DNA from: Tubiluchus corallicola
Lineage: Eukaryota; Priapulida; Priapulimorpha; Priapulimorphida; Tubiluchidae
DNA: 64,000 nucleotides
Assembly: GCA_030141605.1 (NCBI GenBank)
Contig: JAQGDQ010000031.1
Location: 728,001 to 792,000, forward strand
Reading direction: 5' to 3'
A program made the translations under genes and the position numbers. Shown here piece after piece: positions 53,459 to 64,000 of this stretch; the stretch's first letter is position 1; each line of letters begins with the position of its first letter. The notes below the pieces were generated by a model, which was given only the letters and a program-made list of their open reading frames with translations, did no database searches and had not been told where the DNA came from.

Positions 53459-56278
53459 TTAATAGTCACTGTCACTTAGATACAAATCCTCATCCTTAAC
53501 ATAACCTTCTGTTTTTGTCGATGGAGTATAACTGTTATCCTCATCACTATTATCATCTTGTTCTATAAAACTATTTTCAATGTCTTCTGCTTGAGAATCA
53601 TTTACTGTTTCAACAAAGCTGTCCATGTCGGGAGTATTCTTCCCTATAGTTACCCTGTTATCGCTTTCTTCCGGAGTGTCAGGCACAATGAGTGATGAGC
53701 TGCTATAACCGTGGTCAAACTTCAAATCATTTCCTGCTTTGTTATTGTCAGCAAACGATACGTCTTTGCTAGCTACTGGCTCGGGAGTATTTGATTCACT
53801 ACTTACAAGCCGACGAATCCTCCTGTATGTCGGTTTCGCCACTGGGGAATTATCACAGTCTATGTCAAACATAGCATCTGAATTCTCTTTTATCACAGGA
53901 CTACCGCTTTGCCTACTACCAGTAGCAGCATTTGCTTCAGAACTGTCTAGCAAACCGAGTGATGAATCCTGATGGCTGGTTTCATTTCTTTTTAGTGGAT
54001 CGAGTTTGGTGGAAACATTCAAGCTGTCCATATTTTCTTGAATCTCTCTGAGATCAGTGATTGACAAATTATCATCAGAATTATTACTCGTTGAATTGTC
54101 TGCACCAGTAGCAGAAAACCTGACATCGGCGTTAGGAGAATCAACGAAACTATCCATAACACGGCGCACTCGCCTGAATTTCGGCACTGCGACTGGCGAA
54201 TCATCGTCAGTGTCTGACATAATTTCTACTTCGAGTTCACTATTTTCAGCACTCTGGTCTCTGTCTGATGTATTCAACAAGTCATCTGAAAGGCGATGAG
54301 GTCTTCTGTGTTTTGGTGCAGCAATTATTGACTCGCTAAAGTCCGGCAATGCATCTTCATAGTTATCGTCGTCATCATCTGAGACATCCGATGACTCCTT
54401 ATCGTTGACTGCTATTGCCTCTTGTTCTTCGAACACTTTACTCTTTCGAGGAGTACGCTCCAACTTTGCTTCAGGATCATCTCTTGGAGTTGTAGTGAAT
54501 TTGTCGTATTTTCCACTAGCATCAGAACTGTGCAAGCTTTTGTTATTTGCAATGCTAATGCCTTCAACATCCAGTTCTGGCTCTATTGTTACAAGTGGTA
54601 CCGACTCATAATTACTGGAAGAGTAGCCGCCTTTGTTTGTGAAACTACTGCGATCTTGCAAATCTGTGGAAACTGTTTCCTATAAAACAGAGAACATTAA
54701 TTTCATTCACAAAAAGAATTTGGCAGTTCACGCAATAACATGTCAATTTGTAGCAAAATAGAATTGTGTGGATCTAATGAAGCTAAATACAACTTTGAAA
54801 TGATTTAAACATTTAAATTTCGTGGTTCTGCAAATGCAACCCATGTAAGAAAAATAAGCTCAACTCTCTGTAAGGTGAGATTACCATTCAAAGGCAGATT
54901 GTACTTAACATAAGGGTTGTGGGATCACTGGAACCCATCTCACAGTTAAAGATAATCCCGTAATATGAGATACTGGATCAGCAGAAATGGCTAGCCATAT
55001 TCACCTTGACATACAGGGTGTCAGAAAATGATAACCTGCCACACTTAGAAGTAATGAAAAAGTAGCAACAAATGCTTTTTAATATTTAAATCATTATAAT
55101 ATTTCTTATTTAAGATGTATTTAAAATTCTTTCCAAGTCTTATTCCCAGAAAAAAAATCAACAAAATTGTTGAACAAGAGTCAATTAAGTCACCATTCAC
55201 ATTGAAAAACCCTATATGAATCATATTGTTTATGACTATTAGAGCTGCAACATGACAGTACTAGATATTAAGATAAGTTGCTGTTAAAAGAAAAATGGAC
55301 CCCATCTTAAACCATAGGCCAAAACATTCTACCGTACAACAATTATTACCAAACAAACACAATTTCGAGTTCACGCGGCTAGTTCTTTGCTGTTACATGG
55401 ATTTCGCCATTTGCTAGTTAGACAGATGCTAGCGTCTGCATTTCGGAAATGCATTGCACAAAAAACAGATACTGTACATCTGTGTGCAGCGGCGTTCGTT
55501 TGTGATGTAGTGCACACGTTTGAGAGCTCATGCATGAGCACAGTGGTAAATTTGAAATTATGAATTTTTATCTTAAAATTTACCAAGTTTTAGTATATCA
55601 CGATGAATGTTGTCCAGCAGCACTGTACTTCAATTTTCACTTTTGCAAAAATGCGCAACATGCTCATGGAATGTTTTTGCCGTTGAAAATTACGTTCAGT
55701 TGTGATGTCATCAGTAGCGGGCCTCGACCGCCTTTAATTAAGTTTTTAATCTATTATTTAATTATCAGAAATGCTTTTGGAGTATTATTGGTGACTAAAT
55801 GCATACTTTTTACCAAACTTCAAAATGAGGTAGGACATGAAAAATCATCCTGTTTTCCTTTACATGTTCTTTCTCATGTTTCATTGGTTTCTTCTGTACA
55901 GTGAGGAAAGGGGCCTCCATTATTTTCTGATACACAATATATCCTCCCTCAGTTGGGTATATAACCAGAGCCATTTTGTTTTGTGAATTCTTGAAAATTT
56001 GTGACCACAACATTTTTACAAATGTAATCTGGTCACGCATGCCACATTACTCACATCAGCAATGGTAACAGCTGCCAGATCTTCACGAAGATGCTGTTCA
56101 GCATCGTCCAAATCATCAAGTACAACAAGAGGAGTGTTTCTGGTGTTTTCCAAATAAGTGGGTAAATCAGTCGTAACTTCATCGTGAACAGGTGACTTGG
56201 CCTCTGCAATAGAGGAAGCATACAGGTAGATATATAAAGTCCATTTAAGATAAATAGTAATAGTAATAATAATAGTAG

Positions 56279-56332
<54 letters not shown>

Positions 56333-59300
56333 TAGTAGTAGTAGTAGTAGTAGTAGAAGCAATAATAGTAGTTTCAGTAGTGAGTAGCAGCAGTAGAAGT
56401 AACAGCAGTAACAGTAACAGTAAAGCTAGTAGTAACGGCAGCAGCCGCCATTGTTGTAGCAGCAACAGCACTAGTAGCAATATTAAACAATAGTAATAGT
56501 AATATCAAAGAATAATAAATATCGCATTTATATAAAGAGTAACATGCGCTTTCCATGTGTGCCAAAGTAGTTCATCTCACTTAAAATTTTCAAACAATAC
56601 TTATTATTGTTAATTAAACATAATTAGTGTATCAACTACAAACTATGCAAACAAACACAAAGCATCTGAATACAACATAAAGAAACAAAAAGATCTGCAA
56701 CATTGGCTACACTGCATGCTGGAATTCATTTACAGCAACACCTGACTAAATTAAAAATGTTATCATCATGTTTACTGAGCGACAATCGTATCGACTACTG
56801 TAGCCATTATCAAACTATACATCAAGCCAGAAAAGAAGGGTAATTAATACATTAATGATACAAAGGCATAAACTGAAACTACAAAACAACAGAGCAGAAT
56901 TTCACTTATCAAAATAAACGACTTTCTAAAGGAAGAAATTTCAGAGAAATGTACAAATTGCATAAATAGCGTTAAAATTTAGGAAACACTTGAAAACGAC
57001 TTCCACTAGATGTGTAAAGTTTAAAATGAAAATGCAGATGCAAAGAAATCACATTTTTGTACATTATTAACAATAAATATAAATTATCAATATTTGCAGT
57101 CTCCAAAGCTATGAGTAAACTCAAGTCTTATATCAAAAAAACATTACTAGTTTAAAAATGCGTACATTTTCACCTTCTATCTATAACCTCAAGCCAGTGT
57201 ATTCATGTTCTACATATGCCTAGTCATTTTAAATATTAGTGCTAGTTACAGTAACCTGGTTAAACTTTCCAAACTCCAGTTTCCAAGAATATATAATATA
57301 ACTTTTGTCTAACCACACAGTTAGACAAAAGTGTTTAGCAAATTGAAGACTGCTTATTTCGTATCAACACAAATGCAACTAGTACATTAAAAAATACAGA
57401 AATTTCAATAATTAAAGCATTTTAATATAAATAGTTATAAAGAAATTGTAATAAAATTTTACGTACTTGGCTTTGTTGCTACCACATTAGGATTCTTTTG
57501 ATTTTCTTCATATAACTGAACATTTAAGTCAGATTCAGTCTGCATAGAAGACAATGCCTTTTGCACCTGTGTTAAACAATTACACTTTGACTTATATTAT
57601 AAATTTATTTTTTTTCAAAAAGTAAATTTAATCTCTTATGCACATTGGTTATCACAAGTAATAACAATTCTATAAATCAGATTATCATAATGATTACATT
57701 TTATTGATTTTTATTAGGCAGCCCATTTTCACTTGCTGCTGTGACGTTTGATGCAACAGACCATCACACATTGTTTGTCGTCTCGGTTCCAATTTCTATA
57801 ATCTGTTAACTGAAAGTCCTGTCAGAATGGCATGTACCATTGTACATAACTGTTTTTGCAGCAACAGTATTAAAAAATATTTTACCCGAGCTTGTATATA
57901 ATCTTCCTCTACACCGGCTCCCTCTAGTTCTTCTTTACTTGCTTGCTGACTGAACATCAAGTCATGATCGCTGATTCCAAAAATATCTGAAAATGGTACC
58001 AGTACATGAATTTCTTTTAATGAGATAAGTTAATAAACAATGAAGAAAAATTGCAAATATTTCTTGTATTGTTACATCAAGGTTTTTCAAATTAATGCTT
58101 GCTTTACAAAACAGAAGAACAGCAAATAACACTAACTTAGATAGTGTACATTCATTGCAGTGAAATATAGCCTATAACTGTTTTAGAGTTTTCGTCGCTG
58201 TTTGCTATTTTCATACTTGACGCAACGCCTTTTCATTAACTGTTCTATGACTACGTCACTGCGCACATCATGCATCATCGAATTTGACCCATAAAAGAAG
58301 AGAAGACCACATTTTGCAACGTAACTGTGGCTCGCAATTTTGTGCATTACGTAAAGCGAGAAAAACGAAGAAAAAATACCAAAAATTGTTTATTTGTACT
58401 AAAATACTGCATTTTAGTCAGCGTGTAACACGTACTATTTTCTTCTCGATTAACTGAATTATTGTTCAATTATTGATTATATTGATTTATACATCGCTGT
58501 AGTACCGATTAATTTCATTAATCTAGTAATCGCACGTCATTGCGAGTTTCTACCATTATTTTGCATTATTATGTATTACATTTTGCAAACAGTTTGTTCA
58601 TGCTTATCATTCACTTTTCACAGGAACTGAGGCATGAGGCCCAGACATCTTGTTGAAACACCTGGCTCTACTTTGACCTTTTTTCAAGAGGATATATTTG
58701 TATTCATGGGTTTGACTAGCACATTCCACCAATATATTATATATTATTGACTTTACGGGTAACTCGACAATATTTTTATATTAGTTTAGCTAAGCTCTGT
58801 ATGTCCGTTGCAGCAAAATACAATAAAGATGAAATGAGTTCACATCAAAATGGTTCTTTTTTACCGTCTGCATGGAATTATTTTACTGAAAAATGACAGG
58901 ATTCAAGTAATTTACAAAAATAACCCGTTAATAGGTGTCTCTGTATATAACGTTACAACTAACGCTGACCTAATGAATAGAGAAATGCTATATGTTCATC
59001 TAGCTCCGTGTAAGTCTTTCGCTGACGCGTGTGCAACTCCTCCAACTGCTTCTGAGTGTTAGAGAAGTGAGGATCATCGAGTGTGAATAATTCAAAAAGT
59101 TCTTGTCTGGAGAAGTACCTTGTAAAAACAAACATAACACCTGTCACTAATTAGTTTTTAGCCACATACAAGCAACATTGTTACTGGTAATGTGCATTTC
59201 TCACAAGCAATTGCCATAAAAATATGATTTAGAGATGGCAAACATGAACAACAGTTGAAAATACTGTTTCATTTATCTTTTAAAATTTACATGCCAAAAA

Positions 59301-62300
59301 AAAAGTGTGACTTGTATGGCTGCCACACGCAAATTTAGTATTAGAGCTTAGAGGCCTATATAAATGCAACAGACATGACGCTTTTTTAACACATTATTGT
59401 GATTACACAAAGAATTCATAGTTATTATTAAACAAAAGAAATTTACAAATTAAATAAACTATCTTTTTCTGGAGAATTTCGAATGCATGCACTGGGGTAA
59501 GATCGCCATGTTTCGTGTTTTTGGCATGAGTGAGTGAGAATGTCTCACGAAGTACAGAAAGTGTCTTTGGTCACCTCGTGACTGTACTTATAACATCATT
59601 TGTCTAAACAACGAAAAATGGCGTTTTTTTTCAAATTTAATACCACTAACAACAAAGTGATAAAAAACCAAAAGAAACAAGTTTCACAGTAAGTTTATAA
59701 TAAAATAAATTAAATATTTGCAATGAAAAAAGGATTTTAAGTTGTAAAAAACTTATATTAAATTAAATAAGCTGTGGAAAATTACTGACTCATAAGCAAA
59801 GTAAGTTCTCAGTAGGTAGTAAAAATTATTAAATAGTACACCAACATGGCTCTAACTGATAAAAAATAGTAACAGATAAAAAATTACTTTTGCTTTGTAA
59901 CTACTAATGGCAGTAACACCTCATTTTCCAAAAATGAATACCTAACACTGATTACTGCAACCAGTTAAAAATTTGCTAAAAATTACTCACAAAGATAATA
60001 TCGTAACAAGTGTTAAAGTACACCCCATTTGTTCTATTCAGACGTGTCGATTAGTAACCTACTAACAAATATACAGCGATGAATTTTCGCTAATTTTTCT
60101 GGATAACTAATTCTTTGTTTGAAAGCTACAGCTCTTAAAAAATTTCTTAGGCTTATTTTATGCCAATTTTACCTGTATGGGTTTTTAACACCCTCAGTTG
60201 TCTGTTGCGTAAGGGAATTTTTGAAGATTTGTCTTCTATATATCTTTTCTTCTACCGTGCCACAAGTTATCAAGCGATAAACCACAACTGGCCTGTAGAA
60301 ATAATAAGCTAAGGGTAAGATTTCAAGATTTTTTATTTATCTAGCATAATATACAGACTTGTGCATTTCTATAAACAATTTAACACTGTAGCTTCAATTC
60401 AATTACATACATTGATGTCTGTGGCTGAGAGGACATGAAGATGGGAATACAGCGGCATAACTTAAAGGCCAACTCGAGAAGAAACAGAAAAGGAGAAAGA
60501 GAAGGATTGATGAGAAGGAGATTAGGCACCGAGAATCAGAAAAGCTGTTGATGTGAAAATCGATGCTGCGCCGACAACGACGACATTCACAATACAATAT
60601 TAATAACAATAATAAATAATAATAATAATAATGATGATGATGATGATGATGATGATAAAAAATTCAAATTGTGGAATAATAGCATTCATCCGTTAATAAT
60701 TGCCAAAAATTAGTATATTTATACGAATAAACTACTACTAATTCAAGAAAAATAATGGACACGGTAAGTGATTATTGTGTTCCTAAGTGAACCAGAGACA
60801 GTTGTTGACAAACATTTTACTTTCAGGACAAAGCCACACAAACTAAAGGTATTTCCTAACATTTGTCCATCTGCAAAATCAAATGAATATAGGGAACGAC
60901 ATGATGGAAGTTTGCGAGTCGCGAAATGCTAATATAATACAGCACAAGCAAAAAAGACAAAACATGCTGTTAACATGCACGAAGTGCTACACTTTATTAA
61001 AACACACAATGTAGTCAAATTTTTTGAATTTTTTAAGGCAGTAAACTGTAGAATTGTTTTAGCTTACTAAGTATTATGATGCTCCTTTTGCTGTCAGTGC
61101 AATGTATACTCTGACTGGGTAAGAATTTGTTTGATATAGAACTAATCAAAGTGCATTAGTAAATGAATGAACTTAAATTTAAAAATTAGATCTGTTTGAG
61201 CCTTACAAGAAATGTGTCAACAGAACCTTGAAACAACCAAAACTGACCTTCCCAGGACTGTCCATAACCAAATAAAATTAAAATTCACAATTCTCAATAT
61301 GTTAAAAGATAATTTGGTGACAAAATTTTTCCCACTATTTAAATATGTCAGAGTTCAAGCTCTACTAGATGTCTGCTGACACTAAACGCATTTATTACCA
61401 AAGTTTGAAACACAACGTTTTAGCAGGTTTTAAGTCAAAATTATTAGATTAACATTACTATTCAACGAACTAATAATTTAATTTCACACACAATTTAATG
61501 TTACTGATAGTAATCTACCAAAACGTTGTATTTCAAACTCAGGAAATAAGTCCATTTAGTGATGAAGTTTTACATCACCGAATTGACTTTACTGTTTATT
61601 CAGAAGACTTAGATTTCAATACAATTTTTGTGCCGATGAAAACATTTGGCAGAAAAATGTTTACAAGTTGTAATTAAGGGTTTATTCATCATTTACTTAC
61701 CTGGTCTGTCCGATCCTGTAAGCACGGTCAACTGCTTGAGCATCAATTGCTGGATTCCAGCTAGGGTCAAACACTACTACTCTATCAGCAGCGGTCAGTG
61801 TGAGACCCACTCCTCCAACCTGAGTGGTCAACAGAAACACGGAATAGTTATCATTTTTCTGGAATTTTTGTATAAGAATTTCTCTTTCAGCAGGCTTTGA
61901 GATAGTACCATCTAATCTAAGCAGCTTATAGCCCTAAAATAAACCAGAAAAGGTACAAAATCATAATTAAATTCGACCACGATAAATAGAATATTCCCAT
62001 AAAACAATTCAAATAAAATAACCAATAACTTTACCATTTCTAGCAAGAAATTGAAATCAACCCAAAAACCTGGTAACTTAACTGTATGTTGAGAGACACC
62101 ATAAAAGATTGCCTATTATGAAACAGAACTTCAAAGTTAAATAACTGATATTTTTAAAAGAATACGAAATGAATAATGACAGAATACACAGTTACTTAGT
62201 GCTTTGTTCATCACAAGACTATATATAACAACACTATCATATCTACATTTTACAAAAATCTCAACCAGAATCACAAATAATGTCAAATAAACTGACCTTG

Positions 62301-63693
62301 TAAAAAGACATCAATCAATAGCTCATTTAATCGTTTGAATTGAGGTGCCTGTTTCTAGTAAAATCTAGCAAAAGAACTAGTTTAAAACAACAACTTTAAC
62401 AGCATACTTTGTTTTGTAGTATACGTTCTACTATATCAAGTATCTTCCGGGACTGGGAAAAGAATAATGTCCGATGGCCGTCTGCTTTCAGCTGGTCCAG
62501 TAAAGGAAACAAAACGACGAACTTTCCAGACTCCATTGTCAGATCAAAATCACTAACGTGATCGATTTTCATATTCATGGCATGAGGAGACGTGTCTGGA
62601 CCAGTAGTGTCACCCATATCTAACCTAAACAAAACATAAATCAAATTTGTTATCACAGAATTCCCCACACTTAGTGTTAAGCAAGAGCCAGTGCTTAACT
62701 TTTACTGAAGTACAGACAAAATCTTTGAAAGCACCTTCATGTTTAATTTTCAAAATTTTTTCCAGCTGATTCATTGATTTTAGTAATACATTAAAAACAG
62801 AAAAAAGCTCTGGTCTGATGGCTCAGCCGACTCTTATTCTGAATAGAGTCTGTCTGTGTTTCTTCGCTATTTCCTTGAGACTGCTGATCTGATTCCAACC
62901 AAACTTGCACAGCAGTCTGAACTCTACGTGTGCAATACAAAATTTGGTTGATACGGTGATGATTGTAGCTTAGCAAAGCCTGAAAATATTCTAAAATTGG
63001 TACAACAGCTTGAGAACTGCTGAAGTAGTGAAGTCAATACTCAGTAGTTTACAATCTCTGGTAATTATTTAAAAGACGTCAAAGCCAAAGTTAGGAATTT
63101 TATAATGTCACCTTCACAAAAGTCGTAAGACTTAAATTGAACATCCAAACCGTCAAACATTATCAGCCGCCCGACTTCTTTCTCTACTTTGTTGAAATAA
63201 ATATTTTTGTTAGGCCTTGGTACACTGTTAAAGTACAAAGTGCACAATGAATCCTATGATTGCTGCTGAACATAATTTGCAACTACTGCAATTCTGTGAA
63301 ACTTCACTAATGTCTTGTGAAATTTAGTACTCATATGAATGAAAGACTATAAACAGCTAATATAGATAACACTCTTACACACAAAATTTTGAGTGTTACA
63401 AATAATAGCAAAAAAAACAGAATAAAATATAGCTAGTTGCTGTCGGATTACATTTCAAAAATGTTTAGCTTTCCTATACCCAGTTTCCACAATTATGAAT
63501 TCAGAAATAATAAACATGGCACAACAGATTCACATAGAATACATTTTGAAAAGTCGAAGAAGTTCAGAACTTACCCACTTTCACCATCTAAGCCTAACTG
63601 AGCACAAGCGTTTCTGGACAACAATCTAGGATGATCACAGAGTTTCTTTAAAACAGTCAGCTCAACAAGAGGTGATCGACTCGTCATCAATAA
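53459..63693 (-). CDS. ERCC6L: PICH/ERCC6L-type SNF2 DNA translocase, C-terminal part (5' end outside window)
   Basis: Minus-strand exons: 63575-63693, 62408-62624, 61701-61933, 60173-60292, 58970-59118, 57886-57986, 57467-57566, 56055-56203, 53459-54679; 2409 nt, 802 codons plus stop, phases consistent. PICH is an ATP-driven double-stranded DNA translocase that coats ultrafine anaphase bridges. The window holds the end of SNF2_N (LKKLCDHPRLLS), then the helicase C-terminal domain: LFFSQSRKILD, LLTTQVGGVGLTLTAADRVV, DPSWNP and the motif VI region QAVDRAYRIGQ. Next come blocks diagnostic of PICH over other SNF2 proteins: NPYRYFSRQELFELFTLDD, LDEHIAFLYSL and GISDHDLMFS. The last exon encodes a 406-aa acidic, Ser-rich tail with many S/T-P sites (one RTPRK fits CDK1) and three related SPVA.P..RR.RR motifs. 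Human PICH ends in a TPR-like PFD domain; none is seen here. The donor at 58970 is the unusual G|GTCAGC. Confidence 0.93.
56255..56510. repeat. (AGT)n trinucleotide array upstream of an ERCC6L acceptor
   Basis: A nearly perfect AGT run at 56281-56357 sits within a decayed zone of AGT/AGC/AAC triplets. On the gene strand it reads (ACT)n, starting about 75 nt upstream of the exon that ends at 56203. Long poly-Leu or poly-Tyr frames through it are artefacts. Confidence 0.93.
57301..57332. repeat. Perfect 13-bp hairpin in an ERCC6L intron
   Basis: ACTTTTGTCTAAC and its exact complement flank a CACACA loop. No function is apparent; the intron runs from 56204 to 57466. Confidence 0.8.
60601..60657. 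repeat. (TAA)n(TGA)n microsatellite in an ERCC6L intron
   Basis: A TAA run passes directly into about nine TGA units. Confidence 0.9.
61403..61538. repeat. Short foldback in an ERCC6L intron
   Basis: GTTTGAAACACAACGTTTT (61403-61421) and its near complement AAAACGTTGTATTTCAAAC (61520-61538) face each other across about 98 bp. It could be a MITE remnant; no duplication was identified. Confidence 0.55.
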
Positions 63694-63994
63694 CTGTGTG
63701 AATATGTTTTAAAAAATAATTAATAATCTTCATTCAATAAATGGATAGATAGATAAGCAATAGTAAATGATAAGCAAGTAGGTATCAATCAAATTCAGTC
63801 AAAAACATACATCTAACTATTACAAACTTAGATTAAGCATAAACATCACAGTATGACGTGCATAATTAATCGATAGCCGCCGAAAGCACGAATCCCGTGA
63901 AAACGTGGCTTTGGACCCTGAAAACCTGGCTTTGGAGACTTGTTTGCCACGAATGCTATGCAAATTATGCAAAAAAACTTAGGTTACTAAACAT

Positions 63995-64000
63995 ACTCAC
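63995..64000 (-). other. 5' splice site of the next upstream ERCC6L exon
   Basis: The window ends in ACTCAC, which is GTGAGT on the minus strand. The next ERCC6L exon should therefore end at position 64001, just outside. In the family, the SNF2_N segment before LLM..RSPL should lie there. Confidence 0.7.

Noticed and set aside
55530-55904. 124-codon plus-strand frame between ERCC6L exons
   Set aside because: It lies in the intron between 54679 and 56055 on the antisense strand, with no domain and a simple AT-rich composition.
56016-56565. Poly-Leu and poly-Tyr frames
   Set aside because: Translations of the AGT array. Only 56055-56203 is coding, as an ERCC6L exon.
62810-62840. A-box-like GATGGCTCAGCCGACTC
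   Set aside because: No B box or clover-leaf stems follow, so a tRNA or SINE is not supported.
62791-62976. Possible extra ERCC6L exon behind a good TTTTCAG acceptor at about 62981
   Set aside because: The upstream exon ends in phase 2, which would meet a TAA within three codons here, and no usable donor follows. Direct joining of 63575-63693 to 62408-62624 is in phase.

Overview
The window is nuclear DNA of an animal. It is AT-rich, its genes are split by many short GT-AG introns (0.1 to 2 kb), and intergenic and intronic DNA is full of short non-autonomous transposons. The protein set (rhodopsin-type GPCR, SKP1, short-chain acyl-CoA dehydrogenase, MAN2C1, PICH/ERCC6L) points to an invertebrate, possibly an early-branching lineage. 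I cannot name the phylum from the sequence alone. Nothing indicates a bacterial or viral genome.

Layout: (1) 581-1525, minus, an intronless aminergic-like class A GPCR with a degenerate 139-bp tandem repeat just upstream. (2) 5571-9913, minus, a complete four-exon SKP1 gene whose first coding intron needs a GC-AG splice pair and carries a hAT element. (3) 9914-15083, intergenic, with three TIR elements. (4) 15084-22062, minus, a ten-exon short-chain acyl-CoA dehydrogenase (ACADS) gene. (5) 22063-24496, a head-to-head interval that holds the likely promoters of ACADS and MAN2C1 and a 945-bp TIR element with 38-bp perfect termini and nested palindromes. (6) 24497-51205, plus, a complete 25-exon cytosolic alpha-mannosidase (MAN2C1, 1100 aa). 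(7) 51206-53458, a convergent 3' intergenic spacer. (8) 53459 to beyond 64000, minus, the C-terminal 802 codons of a PICH/ERCC6L-type SNF2 translocase; its remaining 5' exons lie outside the window.

The genes are ordinary neighbours, not an operon or pathway. Their roles are receptor signalling, SCF ubiquitin ligases, mitochondrial butyryl-CoA oxidation, cytosolic trimming of free N-glycan oligosaccharides, and resolution of ultrafine anaphase bridges. All exon models below were read by hand: splice sites, phase and family similarity agree across every junction except the 5' end of ACADS.

The most interesting structures are a minisatellite in MAN2C1 intron 8 that begins inside exon 8 and repeatedly copies its 5' splice site; strong 3' splice sites lying 0 and 2 nt upstream of the SKP1 and MAN2C1 start codons (a leader intron or spliced-leader trans-splicing); the palindrome-rich TG...CA element; a hAT element inserted in frame-preserving fashion into a LINE fragment; a foldback element with two tRNA-like heads; and a GPCR that keeps the amine-binding residues but appears to lack the usual TM3-ECL2 disulfide.
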